Shown piece by piece: positions 10,986-22,523 of a DNA stretch of 64,000 nucleotides. The notes under the pieces were generated by a model. That model was not told the DNA's origin. It did not search any database and saw nothing but the letters and a program-made list of their open reading frames with translations. A program made the translations under genes and the position numbers. The DNA comes from Fistulifera solaris. Taxonomy: Eukaryota; Bacillariophyta; Bacillariophyceae; Naviculales; Stauroneidaceae. How positions within the stretch are numbered: the stretch's first letter is position 1; every line of letters starts with the position of its first letter. The DNA is taken from NCBI GenBank assembly GCA_030295235.1, contig AP026176.1, positions 124,001 through 188,000 on the forward strand, in the 5' to 3' direction.

Positions 10986-11215
10986 CAAGGTCCCCGCGAT
11001 ATCGCTTGTAAAGAGAGTGTCTGTCTCTGTCATTTGTGAACTCCTATCATCATTGAAATACTTACTTATTGCTTAATGCGGAAAATCTTTCTATATCGTC
11101 TAACAATTACAGCCTCTGTCTATCCTTAACGCCCCCATCCAAGACTAGCGCAAATGACCAGAGCATCACAAAACAGACTCCAATTGCTCTACGGTCGTCA
11201 TCCTCCCGGTCACTT

Positions 11216-12211
11216 TTACTTTGTATCGCCTTTCCGAACCAGGTAAACCGGATGCGATAACCGCGGGTTGGTGGTCCGGTCCGTTGCGGTTTGAGCAATC
11301 ACCACCAACGAATGCTCGACACGAAGTATAGTTCCCGAAGGATACGATTCACAAGTATTATTATCGTCGGGAATGGTCAAAAGCACTTTCGTAGGAGGAG
11401 CCATGACCGCACCGGGATTCTCGGACAACCATTCTCGTCGTCCATTGACTTCCAAAGTGGCATCCGCAACTGTCCGTTCCGTTTTGTGTTCAATTTTGTC
11501 GCTTCTCGCCGACTTCCAAACCAGAGTTTCCATCAAACGCACCACAAAATCTTTCAAATCGACTTGGCTGCGATTCTCGCCTTCAATGGTAATCTCAATG
11601 GTCGATTCGGTCGTTACAACATCCGAAGGCGTACTCCAGCCCCAATGGAGGATACCGCGGGGGAACACGACATTGGTAAGAATGTTAACTTTCTGGGGTG
11701 TCAAGGCAATGCTCTGCCCGGGTGGAATGCAAGGGGCGGCTTGTAGATGGACCGGAACCGTATCGTGAAACAGCACTTGGCCTCGTGGGGAGATAGCACG
11801 GGCCATGATTTGATAAGCAATTTCGAAGGTTTGATGTGTCGTGGTAAAATGAAAGCTACTGGGTAGACAAGACGGCAATTCCCAGGCAAAGGGATATTCG
11901 TACGACGACTCCTCACTCTCTGGATCCTTTTCTTCGCTGGGTTGTAAGCTCGAATTGTTAGTAAAAGAATGAAGCGTGTAGGGAAACTTGACCAGAATCT
12001 CTTTTTCGATACGTTGCCGCGTTATGGGATGCAAATTGCCTTCCGTAACGGTTTCTGTCTCATTCGACGTAACTTGTTCATATCCTAACAATTCGAGTTC
12101 GAGACGACTTGGGCGTTCGGACCCTTTCTCTGGCGTCCAACTCACACATCCTTGAATCAATTGACCTGCCGTGCAGTAAGGAGTGTCGACTTGTAAATGC
12201 ATCGATGACAT
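11216..12211 (-). CDS. Arrestin-like domain protein
   Basis: 331 residues, intact. The N-terminal half begins with a beta-rich segment (LQVDTPYCTAGQLIQGCVSW) that matches the opening strands of alpha-arrestins. It reaches the hallmark region YEYPFAWELPSCLPSSFHFT followed by FEIAYQIMARA, corresponding to the arrestin FxFxxxLPxxLPxSF...YxIxA pattern. The second half is also predicted beta-sandwich (VVTTESTIEITIEGENRS, KVLLTIPDD). Members act as adaptors in endocytosis and receptor or transporter ubiquitination. No PPxY motif is visible, so a direct link to a NEDD4-type ligase is not supported. It is convergent with the paralogue pair to the left. Confidence 0.7.
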   Translation of the reverse strand: MSSMHLQVDTPYCTAGQLIQGCVSWTPEKGSERPSRLELELLGYEQVTSNETETVTEGNLHPITRQRIEKEILVKFPYTLHSFTNNSSLQPSEEKDPESEESSYEYPFAWELPSCLPSSFHFTTTHQTFEIAYQIMARAISPRGQVLFHDTVPVHLQAAPCIPPGQSIALTPQKVNILTNVVFPRGILHWGWSTPSDVVTTESTIEITIEGENRSQVDLKDFVVRLMETLVWKSARSDKIEHKTERTVADATLEVNGRREWLSENPGAVMAPPTKVLLTIPDDNNTCESYPSGTILRVEHSLVVIAQTATDRTTNPRLSHPVYLVRKGDTK

Positions 12212-12978
12212 TTCTACGTGTGGGCTAAAAATGAATAGCTTTTAGTTACGCATGAATGAGAAAAGCAAGGTGCGTTGCGCATTACTTGTTTTATTGCACG
12301 AATACGATAGAATGCGCTTTGCATGCGCAAAATTGCTACGTGAAACAGATTTTCATGTAAAGTTAAACCAGAGAGACGAGATCACGGATCCAGTATCAGT
12401 TGTACAGTTGGTTTAGAGTCATCGAGTGACGGAAGGATGCGAATGTCAATCGTGACTGGAAACGAATTTTTGTGTATTTTGTCTTTTTCCTCGTAACTTG
12501 TAACAAGTTGGTTAGAAATGACTGATTACAGCCAATTATTACTTTCCAAATGTCCAGTCTTTGGATAAAGTAGCTTTTTTCCGTCACGTTTTCGTATTTA
12601 TCAAAGGAAACGATGATTCGATTGACGGCAATAACGGCCGTGTCACGCTACATAGATTTGTTCCCCATTCCCCAAGTATTCCCCTTCCAATCACGCGACA
12701 AAGAAATAATAACACAAGATCTAGGTAGAATTGAAGTATAACTTACAACCGTGGCACGAAGGATCTCCTATGTCGCAACATTATGAGGCGGATTTCGGGA
12801 CTTACCAGTAGGTCTAGGAATTACTATGTAGGTAATACATCAATTACTGCACGCAAAAGTTGAAAATTAATACCCACGTGATCAAGCCAAGAGCTTACGA
12901 CATTTGTTTCTTCTTGCTTCGCTTCGCACAGTGCACACAATTTTCTCGCACATCGTTTTGCTTTGCGCTTACTCGAAG
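12212..12978. other. Divergent promoter region
   Basis: About 770 bases between the arrestin-like gene and the carbonic-anhydrase-like gene. A CACGTG E-box/G-box core lies near 12875-12882, about 100 bases before the next start. No gene is supported. Confidence 0.35.
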
Positions 12979-14597
12979 ATGAAAAACCTCTTGAGGATTC
13001 TGATCATTTTGACATGTCGAATGGGCAGCGCTGTCGCCACGGATGTCGCCAATTTAGATCGCTTTAACTACGATACAACCGTCCAAGCGAACGGCTTGAA
13101 AGACTATGGCCCCCAGGATTGGGGGCGCGTTCAATGCCTCGACAAGGACGTCTGCTTGGGCTACCCGGATTCTTTTGATGAAGCTATCGGCTGGTCCTAC
13201 CGCGAAAATTCGTGCCGTTGGTGCCCTCCCGGAAGTCGCGGCTGTGGTGTACATCATCAAAGTCCCATAAACCTTTATCGTCAAGTCACGCAAACCAGTG
13301 ATCCTTTGTACAACAAATGCATTGATGGACACAAGATGATCTTCTTCTATGGAACGTGCAGCTGGGATGATTTGGTACGACAAAATGCGTTCTCGATCGA
13401 ACGCCATGCATTAAAAATCATCCAACCCACAGAGCTCATGCCAGATGGGAGATATCGCATTGCGTGTCGAAATCCAGCCATTGGACGTCGTTTTCCTCGA
13501 TTGGATTATGCCAAAGGCTTTTCGCATTGGTGGCATTTAAGTCACACTGATTTGCACGTGCCTTCGGAACACACGCAAAATGGAAAGCGATACGATGGTG
13601 AATTGCAAATGTATCAGTTTTACTCCGTGTCTGGCCTGGAAGCGGGCGTCAACAATGAGGTAAGTTTGATGAAATCAGTACGTTTTGTTTGTATGCTTCC
13701 TACCACCCGACTAACAAGCCTTATGCTTTCCCACATCAAAATAGATGGGAACTGTCTCAGTCTTTTGCAAGCCTATGACGATAGCCCTGATTACGCCATG
13801 TTAAATCGTGTCATTTGTCAATGGCGAGAGGTTGAACAACAAACGCGCAGTGGCTGTGGATTGCCTAGCGTCAGTGCTCCATATGACGGTTGCCACTCCT
13901 CCAGACGACAACTCCGTCCAATTTCCTCCAGCGCTAACACAACGTTGCCGTCCAACCCAATGTCGGTACACGATATTATGTTGCATAATTATCTAAATCC
14001 CGACGAGTCTAAGATCTTGGTGATAGAAGACGACGAAGTTGCCGAGCCGAGCGATCAAGATGAGATGGACTGGGCCGCCTTTGTCCAGCAACAAGAAGAA
14101 TACCAGAATCATCGTCGTCAATTGACGAATCAACAAGTCAGTCCGTGGCACAACTACTGGCCTCTCATTGGCGTCCAAACGGAGTATTATTACCGATACA
14201 GTGGGACACAAACGGTCCCTCCCTGCTACGGTCGATTCGCGCGGGGCAACAATCGCGCACAAACCAACAATTGGCGTGTCATGAAAGATCCCATTCGTAT
14301 TTCCAGCCGACAGTTGAATGAATTGCATCGCTTACTGCGCGAGCGGATTGCTCCCCCGATGATCCTTTGGTGGCCTGTCAGGCCGATACCGCCGCCAAAA
14401 TAGACTCCAACACCGGTTTTGCTGATGTAGCACGGCCTTTACAAGGCAATCAAAAAGCGCATCACATGGTATATTGTGAATGTGAGAACTGGGGCAGTCA
14501 GTGGCAAGCCGATCAGGATTGGTGTCGTACGTATCGCAACGACAAGGATGCTCGTTTGTTTCAGCATCCTTACAACTTTTATACCGATGGGTTTTAG
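12979..14597 (+). CDS. Alpha-carbonic-anhydrase-like secreted protein
   Basis: Starts MKNLLRILIILTCRMGSAVA, a signal peptide; an in-frame upstream Met at 12904 would bury it. The body has the alpha-CA landmarks QSPINL and SEHTQNGKRYDGEL, then MGTVSVFL-x-AYDD, ICQWRE and a C-terminal CECENW...HPYNFYTDGF typical of long diatom members. Where canonical alpha-CA has ELHL (third zinc histidine) this protein has ELQM, and no clean HxH pair precedes SEHT, so catalysis is doubtful. An 85-nt intron lies at 13660-13744. Two one-base losses break the frame, in T4 (13763-13766) and C5 (14353-14357). With the intron removed and both bases restored the length is exactly 511 codons plus stop. Confidence 0.8.
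13660..13744 (+). other. Spliceosomal intron in the CA-like gene
   Basis: GTAAGT donor directly after AACAATGAG, a CTAAC branch-like word at 13711-13715 and a TAG acceptor at 13742-13744. Removing it joins GVNNE to MGTVSVF, the family-conserved sequence. The intron happens to be open in frame, so a naive single-exon call reads through it. Confidence 0.8.
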
Positions 14598-15426
14598 ATG
14601 CCTCCCTCGCTAAAACAGGCGAGTATTAAAGTACCGAATATGATTTGAATTTTGTCCAGTAAAATCGCATAGACTTTGTAGTAATACAATTTCCTTTCCC
14701 ATCGTTGGTTGTGCGTGAAAGTGTAGTCGCGATATTCCGCAATTCATCATCGCCCCGTCGCCCATTTCTGCGCCGAATGCCCGAGACCGATCAACCAATC
14801 CGCTGTTTAGCAACGAATACACCTCCCATGATCCGTTTTCCAACGTTCCGTTGCGCCGATTGCCCGACCTTTGGTCGAGAACCGGTGGTACCTTTGCTTT
14901 TCTCTCGGCTTTGCTGTAGATTATTGCAAGGCTGCTGGCGTTCTTGAAGAAGAAGCAGAAAACGCATAATAATCTTCTTCTTGTGATATAATATTTATTA
15001 TCTTCTTGTTATATATAACACGGAGTATATTATGTAAATGCAATTCATTCGACATCGCATTATCGACAACAAAAATAACGCGGCTATGATTCTACTTATA
15101 GTCATGACTGAAATCAAGTCGTGTTAATGTCTCGCTGCACTTGCGGGTGCGGCGGTAGCGATCGGAATAGAAGGTCCGCAATGCAGCTAGGGCTATTATA
15201 ATAATAACAAACAAGCCTATAGTAAGTAAGCAGATACGACAATCATTAGTTAGTGAGCATGGACTCGTACTTATGATTCATAACTGCGTTTCAACACTTC
15301 CGATCAAGAAAAAATAAATAATAAAAACCTCGACAACAACTTTCGATATAAACCTCTTCATAAAACAAGAGAAAGACGATACCTCGAATTTTATTTTACC
15401 ATATTCAGTTTTCAAACGGAAACAAG
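14598..15426. other. Intergenic, one dispersed repeat fragment
   Basis: No gene supported. The plus-strand frame at 14705-14947 has no family features. The stretch is AT-rich after 14950 and holds a partial copy of the dispersed element at 15101-15126. Confidence 0.35.
15101..15126 (+). repeat. Dispersed GACTG-CAGTC element, partial copy
   Basis: Begins GTCATGACTGAAATC and ends AAGTCGTG, matching the left half of the element found at 34245, 34465, 36112 and (reverse strand) 47868. The right half (ACTATAGT box) is missing at the usual distance, so this is a fragment. Confidence 0.4.
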
Positions 15427-16614
15427 TTATCTTCTGGTTCCCTTTCCCTTTCCAGACACTCCTCCTTTTCCCGGCCGTGAACTTCCCTTTCCTGACACGG
15501 AACCCCCTTTGCCATAACTTGCACTACCTTTTCCCAAACCACCACCTTTTCCACTGCCTTTTCCCGAACTTCCTTTGCCGGAAGAATTACCTTTTCCTGA
15601 ACTCCATGTGCCTGAATTGCTACCCTTTCCCGCACTACCCTTGCCGGACGGTTTGCTCTTTTTGGATTTCTTACTGTACTCGTACGAGGAGGAGGAGGAT
15701 GGATAGTCCGACATGGAGGGCGCATAGGTCGTCGGTACAATCGTGGAGGTAGTCACCAAGGTAATGGTGGGTTCTATCGTCAGAACATCGGATGGCATTT
15801 CGGATAAGAGGGTGGGCAACGATGATGGCATCGCGGTGGGTATTGTTGTGACCGCGGGAACGGTCGTGATCAGTTTTGTGGGTGCTTCGGAAGACATAAC
15901 GGTGGGTGCCATTGTAGTAGCCATTTGAGTTGGAAGAATCGTCTCCGTTGCTTCCAAGAGGGTTGGCGAATTCGTGGGTCGTGACGATTGTGGTGATACG
16001 GTGGGCACGGTCGTCACCGGTTCCGTCGTTGTCGGTTCCATCGTCATCGACGGTATCGTCGCATTACTGATGACTTCTTGGAAACACAAATCATGAAACG
16101 TCCATCCCATGGAAAGTGACCGAATCAACACTGTGACTGTATCATTGGTGGCATTTGCGAGATTGAAGGACACGGTGACGGGACTGAAACTATTCCAGTC
16201 GTCGGTGACCGCCATCGCATCGACCGTCGCATAAACTTCTTGCGTTTCATAATCTTCGACGCGAAAACTTCCCTCTCCCAGTGGACTGGTGACACTGAGG
16301 GTCATATTGTAGATTGTTGTAGTATTACTGACAGGAACCGAATACGCCAACCAATCGCCTTCATCCAACCATCCGATATGGTTGCAGTCGACGGCAATGC
16401 CTTCGGCTTGCATGAAATCACTGGCATTCATAAAGACTTGACATTGGCTGTAATTATTTGCAGGCAAATCATCGACGGCATCGGCTTGAAACATATCCGG
16501 CGTGACAAGTTGGAGTGTCACACCATTCTTTTCATGATATTCGAGATTCCGACGGACTTGCGCCCGAATCGGAGACAGGAGGAATAGGAACCAGGGCAGT
16601 GATCTCGTCGTCAT
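15427..16614 (-). CDS. Secreted CBM6 protein with Lys/Gly/Ser tail
   Basis: 395 residues. A signal peptide (MTTRSLPWFLFLLSPIRAQ) precedes one family-6 carbohydrate-binding module. Its landmarks are ASDFMQAEGI, GWLDEGDWLAYSVPV, TSPLGEGSFRVEDYETQEVYATVDAM and the closing SMGWTFHDLCF strand. A Thr/Pro-rich mucin-like stalk of about 110 residues follows. The last 90 residues are almost only Gly, Ser and Lys: KKSKKSKPSGKGS, then many GKGS units, ending GKGKGTRR. Lysine-cluster and Ser-rich tails of this kind occur in diatom cell-wall proteins and silaffins, so a wall or extracellular-matrix role is likely. This is the first of three CBM6 genes on this strand. Confidence 0.85.
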   Translation of the reverse strand: MTTRSLPWFLFLLSPIRAQVRRNLEYHEKNGVTLQLVTPDMFQADAVDDLPANNYSQCQVFMNASDFMQAEGIAVDCNHIGWLDEGDWLAYSVPVSNTTTIYNMTLSVTSPLGEGSFRVEDYETQEVYATVDAMAVTDDWNSFSPVTVSFNLANATNDTVTVLIRSLSMGWTFHDLCFQEVISNATIPSMTMEPTTTEPVTTVPTVSPQSSRPTNSPTLLEATETILPTQMATTMAPTVMSSEAPTKLITTVPAVTTIPTAMPSSLPTLLSEMPSDVLTIEPTITLVTTSTIVPTTYAPSMSDYPSSSSSYEYSKKSKKSKPSGKGSAGKGSNSGTWSSGKGNSSGKGSSGKGSGKGGGLGKGSASYGKGGSVSGKGSSRPGKGGVSGKGKGTRR

Positions 16615-17062
16615 CGTCGTTCATGTGCATTTGTTTTGAGACTAGTCAATAGAAGGTCTCCGCGACGACTATGATGTGTTGGGCTCCCTATGTCGCTTGG
16701 TTCTGTTGGTGGTGATTTTCGTTCGCAAGAAAAAGTCCCGAAAAATTCAAATTTTGGATAAGAAACGGTGTGACACATAAGGAACATCACTTGCCGGGCG
16801 ACGGACATACGATACACTCCGCGCCCAAGAAAAAAGTGAACATCGCAAGAAGGAAGAACGACCAACGACAATGATTCAAAGAGAATAAGCCCTTCATCTT
16901 TCTCATTTAACGATTTGCTTTCTATTTGTGTATTATAAAGCGCATTCCGTGTGCTAGTCATGCAAGATGCGATGACTGCGAGGGAGGAAAACTGGGCACG
17001 AAAGCCTGAGGAGAAGAAGGGAAAGGAAGCGACGACACGAGCGTTCTTCCTCTTTTGTAATC
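16615..17062. other. Divergent promoter region
   Basis: About 450 bases between the CBM6 gene and the helicase gene. No gene or clear motif recognised. Confidence 0.35.
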
Positions 17063-18588
<1,526 letters not shown>

Positions 18589-18684
18589 ATAGAAAACATT
18601 TGATTTATATAATGAATTATAAACGATTACATTGCATGATAATGAAACAAGGCGGTGGTTTTTGAAACAATATGCTGGTTCGAA

Positions 18685-20046
18685 CTAAGTCCAAATCCAC
18701 GTGTCGGGATTCGAATCGGATCGAACGGGTGACGCTAGTGTCAAATCGTTCTCTTCTTGCTGCTCTGTCGGCTCTCCTTCTTCTTCTGGTTGCGGAACCG
18801 GAGCCACGACTTCGGAGCGAGACACGACCGGCGCGGCTTGTTCTCGGGGCGCCCATGTGGGTGGCACGACGGGAGTACGTGTCGGTTGAGTCAAGCGAAT
18901 GGTGGTCGGTGACAGCGTCGGTGGCAACGTCGGCGGCAACGTCGGCGGGAACGTTGGTCGGGGGATTGGATTGGACAAAGGTGATCGCGTTGGTGTTCCG
19001 GTGGGGGCTGCTGTTGCCTGTGCAACAGGTCGATCGCTCGGTGCTTGTGACGGACTGGTACTGGCCTTGATTTCGAGTAACTCGAAGGATAACCACTGCA
19101 TGTTCCAACCTGTTTGCACGGGTACAAGCCGCAACGTCAAGGCACCGCCGGGAAATTGCACGACATTACTGATAGTTTCCCAAATTTGCCAGTCTCCGGT
19201 GCGGGGAAATGACGAAATTTCCGCATAGACTTGCATGGTTTCGTTGTTGATGATTTGAAAGGCACCCTGTCCTTCGGGACTCGCTATCCGTGCTTTGAAA
19301 TTATACGTTCCCGCATGCGGCAATTCAATGCTGTATATCACATAATCGGATGGATCCAACCACCCTATGTTCTCCAGTCCCTCGGACGATGTTTGCAATT
19401 CAGCTCCGTGGAGACGTACAAAATTATCGGCGGCAATCATGGTAAAGAAAGTCGGAGGAATCGTAGTCTCTGTTTGAGTGACGGGTGCGAACGTTGGTGC
19501 AGTGACTGTGGTTTCCCCAAATTCGCTTTGCGATCGTGTCGAATCGAGTGGTTGCAACGAAAAATCTTTTAAATTCCAGCCCCCTTGCAACGATCGAATT
19601 TCGAGAGGTACATCACCAGAGGGTAATTCCACCGTCACGCGGATGGCATGCCAGCGAGCATTCCCTGCCGAGGGTATACTGGAAACGGTCGCATATTTGG
19701 CGCGGGTTTCTGCATTCCCCACGACAAAGGACCCTGTACCAATCGGACTGGAAACACGCAATTCCATCACATACACTCCGGCCATGGGTATATTCACATC
19801 GTATCGCAACCAATCGTCTGCATCCAACGAACCAACATAATCGGCTCCTTCTACCGTATCGACGCCGTACATGGAGATATAATTGGTTCCGTGAATCAAG
19901 ATGTTGCTCGAATTGTGGCTATTCATGAGATACCACAGATTTGATCCATGCGTTTGCACGGACGTGACATGGTCTGACAACGATAGTATTAGAAAGAGAG
20001 GCAACGCCAGGATTCGGCTCCACGGTCGGATAGAGCGTTTCATCAT
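18685..20046 (-). CDS. Secreted double-CBM6 protein with Pro/Thr tail
   Basis: 453 residues, intact frame. A signal peptide (MMKRSIRPWSRILALPLFLILSLS) is followed by two CBM6 modules. Module 1 contains GADYVGSLDADDWLRYDV, SPIGTGSF and GGWNLKDFSLQPL. Module 2 contains ENIGWLDPSDYVIYSI, ASPEGQGAFQII and TGWNMQWLSFELL. The C-terminal 110 residues are Pro/Thr-rich with PPTLPPTLPPTLSPT reiterations and then an acidic Glu/Gln stretch. No membrane anchor is seen. The protein is probably secreted and bound to extracellular polysaccharide. It is convergent with the helicase gene, about 100 bases apart, and neighbours its closest relative at 20684. Confidence 0.85.
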   Translation of the reverse strand: MMKRSIRPWSRILALPLFLILSLSDHVTSVQTHGSNLWYLMNSHNSSNILIHGTNYISMYGVDTVEGADYVGSLDADDWLRYDVNIPMAGVYVMELRVSSPIGTGSFVVGNAETRAKYATVSSIPSAGNARWHAIRVTVELPSGDVPLEIRSLQGGWNLKDFSLQPLDSTRSQSEFGETTVTAPTFAPVTQTETTIPPTFFTMIAADNFVRLHGAELQTSSEGLENIGWLDPSDYVIYSIELPHAGTYNFKARIASPEGQGAFQIINNETMQVYAEISSFPRTGDWQIWETISNVVQFPGGALTLRLVPVQTGWNMQWLSFELLEIKASTSPSQAPSDRPVAQATAAPTGTPTRSPLSNPIPRPTFPPTLPPTLPPTLSPTTIRLTQPTRTPVVPPTWAPREQAAPVVSRSEVVAPVPQPEEEGEPTEQQEENDLTLASPVRSDSNPDTWIWT

Positions 20047-20683
20047 CTTTGACGTTGGGAGTTCATACTCAATGAAATCGAATGATTACGCAGTTTCTTG
20101 TCAAAAGAAACGGCATCAAGACGATCTCTTGGCGGAATCATGGTGTTCTCCACTCACTTTCGGCTTTCGGCGTCTTTTACCCTACGGATTACAGTAATTG
20201 CTCTACATACAATCTGCGCCAGACTCAAAAGTAGGCTTTAGTTCACTACTATAGTGACATTTTGCGAAGAGCGAAGAAGGATACTCTACAGTATAATGTG
20301 CCGATGCTGTGAACAGTTTCGTAAATGGTTCAGTAGTTAATTGTAGGCGTTCACGACTACAGACTCTAGTACAGACGTACAGACTACAGAATAAGAGCTC
20401 GCTCGTATTTCGTATTCGGTAGACTAGACTATTCGCTATTCGCCATTCGCCTTCGCATTTTCTGACGCCATGATGTCATTCGTCACTCGCAGGCTCGCAG
20501 GCACCGGAGATTGGGAGGGGGCGAAAAATCGGAAAATTGGCCAAGGTCGCCAAAACTAGAAAAGGTAAACTAATGATCTCTATTAGCTCAGCTTCTATGC
20601 AAGTTGGGTAAACTCTAGTAGTCAATAGTTATGTCCATTACGGAGTATTATTTTACAGCTGAACCAATCGAAAAGAATGTAGA
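20047..20683. other. Intergenic with short reiterated words
   Basis: No gene supported. From about 20350 to 20460 there are runs of GACTACAGA / ACAGACTA words and then ATTCGCYATTCGC reiterations. The word GTAGACTAGACTA also occurs near 24647. These look like slippage products. Confidence 0.35.
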
Positions 20684-21736
20684 TTAGTTCGCCTCGTTGA
20701 CCAAAACAACGGGCGAAGTAACATCAATCAACGGCTCAGGTTGTAGCTCGAGCACGATCCACAACAAATTCCAGCCATGCGACAAAGCTCGTATTTCCAA
20801 TGATAAGTCGCCAGCTGGTAATTCAACGCTCGTTGTGATGGTTGCCCAAGTTTGGAAGCTGCCGGTAGACGGTAGCTCGGTCACGGTAGCGTAGACTTCA
20901 CCGCTGACTTGGTTGCGAATTTGAAAGGCCCCAATTCCTTCCGGACTTGCGATTCGAGCTTTGAACAAAAAGTTGCCGCGTACGGGCAAATTTAGTTGAT
21001 AAGTGACATGATCACCACGATCAATCCAATAAAGATTTTTGAGGCCTTCAATCGAGTCTTGTATCAGCATGCCTTCCATTTCGCTGTAGGTAGCTGACGC
21101 AATCATGGCACGATAGGGTTGATTCGTCAGGTCTCCTTGTCGAGCAGCATTCGTTCGGGTTATATTAACAGGGGGGATTGACAGGAGGGGCAGCGCTTGT
21201 GGGACTGTCCAAACCAGGAGGTAGGCCTGGTGTAGCATCATCAACTTGTGCAACAGAAAACCATTGGAGGCCCCAGCCTTCTGTAACAACTTGCAATGTT
21301 AATGGTACAAGACCTTTTGGCAAGGTGAGGCCAACTTCTACCGTTTTGAATTCTTCCCAAGCCGTCGTCATCGGCACTGTATTCAGACTCGCGTAAACTT
21401 CATTCGTTTCGCGGTTGATCACTTGGAAAGCGCCTTCTCCCAATGGACTCGAAAGACGAACCTCCAGCCAGTACTGCCCGGCTTCTGGTAAATCAAGCTC
21501 ATACGTAACCCAGTCGCCCTTATTAAACCAGAATAGACCATTCGTAGCATCCTTCACGGTCGCCCCATTCGTTTCGACGAAATTCGACGCTGGTATTCTC
21601 TTTTCGAATTTCTTGACGCTACTCTCCACTTGCAAACTTCGTCCGCCACGCAGTGCGGAGCGACTTATTCTGTCTGCTTTCGTGAAAAGAGATAATAAGC
21701 GAAAAGCAACAGAGCCCTTGTCTTGAAAGATCTCAT
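20684..21736 (-). CDS. Secreted double-CBM6 protein (frame broken twice)
   Basis: Two overlapping frames each carry one CBM6 module and join into a 350-residue protein resembling the gene at 18685. Module 1: GLFWFNKGDWVTYELDLP, SSPLGEGAFQVINRETNEVYAS and EGWGLQWFSV. Module 2: NLYWIDRGDHVTYQLNLP, ASPEGIGAFQIRN and HGWNLLWIVLEL. The joint is a G6 run at 21171-21176 that must lose one base or gain two. Upstream, another frame starting at 21736 gives MRSFKTRALLLFAYYLF, a clear signal peptide, joined through an A4 run at 21685-21688 that needs one more base. The long N-terminus of the uncorrected frame (starting at 21782) is therefore not real. Confidence 0.75.
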
Positions 21737-22523
21737 GATACTTTGTTATTGTTGTTGTTAGTGTTATTTTCAAACATTTCAAACGCTTTTATTGACATCC
21801 CGATTGTTCAAACGTTGCACCGCGCGATTAGTTGGCCCAAAACCTTTTTCACTATCCAGGATTGTGTACGAAATCGATTAATTTAATACTGTAAAAAGAA
21901 GCAGGTGAAACACGCACAAGACAAATTTGCCTATTTGAAGGGCAGTAGTAAGTATAAACAAAGTGTCTAGGGTAATTACCTATAAGTTTACCACGCCATA
22001 AAGTACAAGTACACGATGAAATTGCAAGTTGCAAGTTGCAAGGGATAGCCTTTTATCGTACTTGGAACTTGGAACTGGTCGAACAAACTAGTGCGACGAA
22101 AAACTCATAAAGTTGTGCATAGTGTATACTTATCTCAATTTGATGGATTGAAGCCACCACATGAAATCATTGCGCACCCATTCACTTTTCTCGTTTAATT
22201 CAAAGAAACAAACTTTGGATTAAACCCATTGCCGGTTTCTTTAATTCCGTGATAAAGTAGAATAATCTATTTCCGTATTCTCAAACTTTAAAAAAATTAG
22301 TAGCGTCGAAAAGGGTTTCAAACTAAAATGTTGCATTAATTAAAAACCGAGTTGCGCATTACCCTGGCAAATCAGTTGTCTCGAGTCAAATAGCACTGGC
22401 CCTTCACTTGCCTTGATCAGCCGTGCAGCAAAAACCCAATTCAATCAAAATATAGCAACTGTCAACAGGCTATTTCATTCCTAATACCAGCAGGCTGCTT
22501 TGCTGTGTTGCGACATCAGCTAA
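21737..22523. other. Intergenic
   Basis: AT-rich, about 790 bases between two minus-strand genes. No open frame with protein-like pattern and no repeat recognised apart from a short GCAAGTT triple near 22023. Confidence 0.35.

Noticed and set aside
11291-11768. Plus-strand frames opposite the arrestin-like gene.
   Set aside because: They are shadows of the coding strand with no conserved pattern of their own.
13657-13760. Reading straight through the intron of the CA-like gene as coding.
   Set aside because: The read-through peptide breaks the conserved NNE-MGTVSVF sequence, while GTAAGT, CTAAC and TAG are all present.
14598-15000. Extra gene after the CA-like protein (80-codon plus frame).
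   Set aside because: Composition and frame overlap are those of noncoding DNA, and no family feature or start context is seen.
21165-21782. Start of the third CBM6 gene at 21782.
   Set aside because: That N-terminus has no signal peptide, whereas the neighbouring frame starting at 21736 encodes a good one and joins at a homopolymer.
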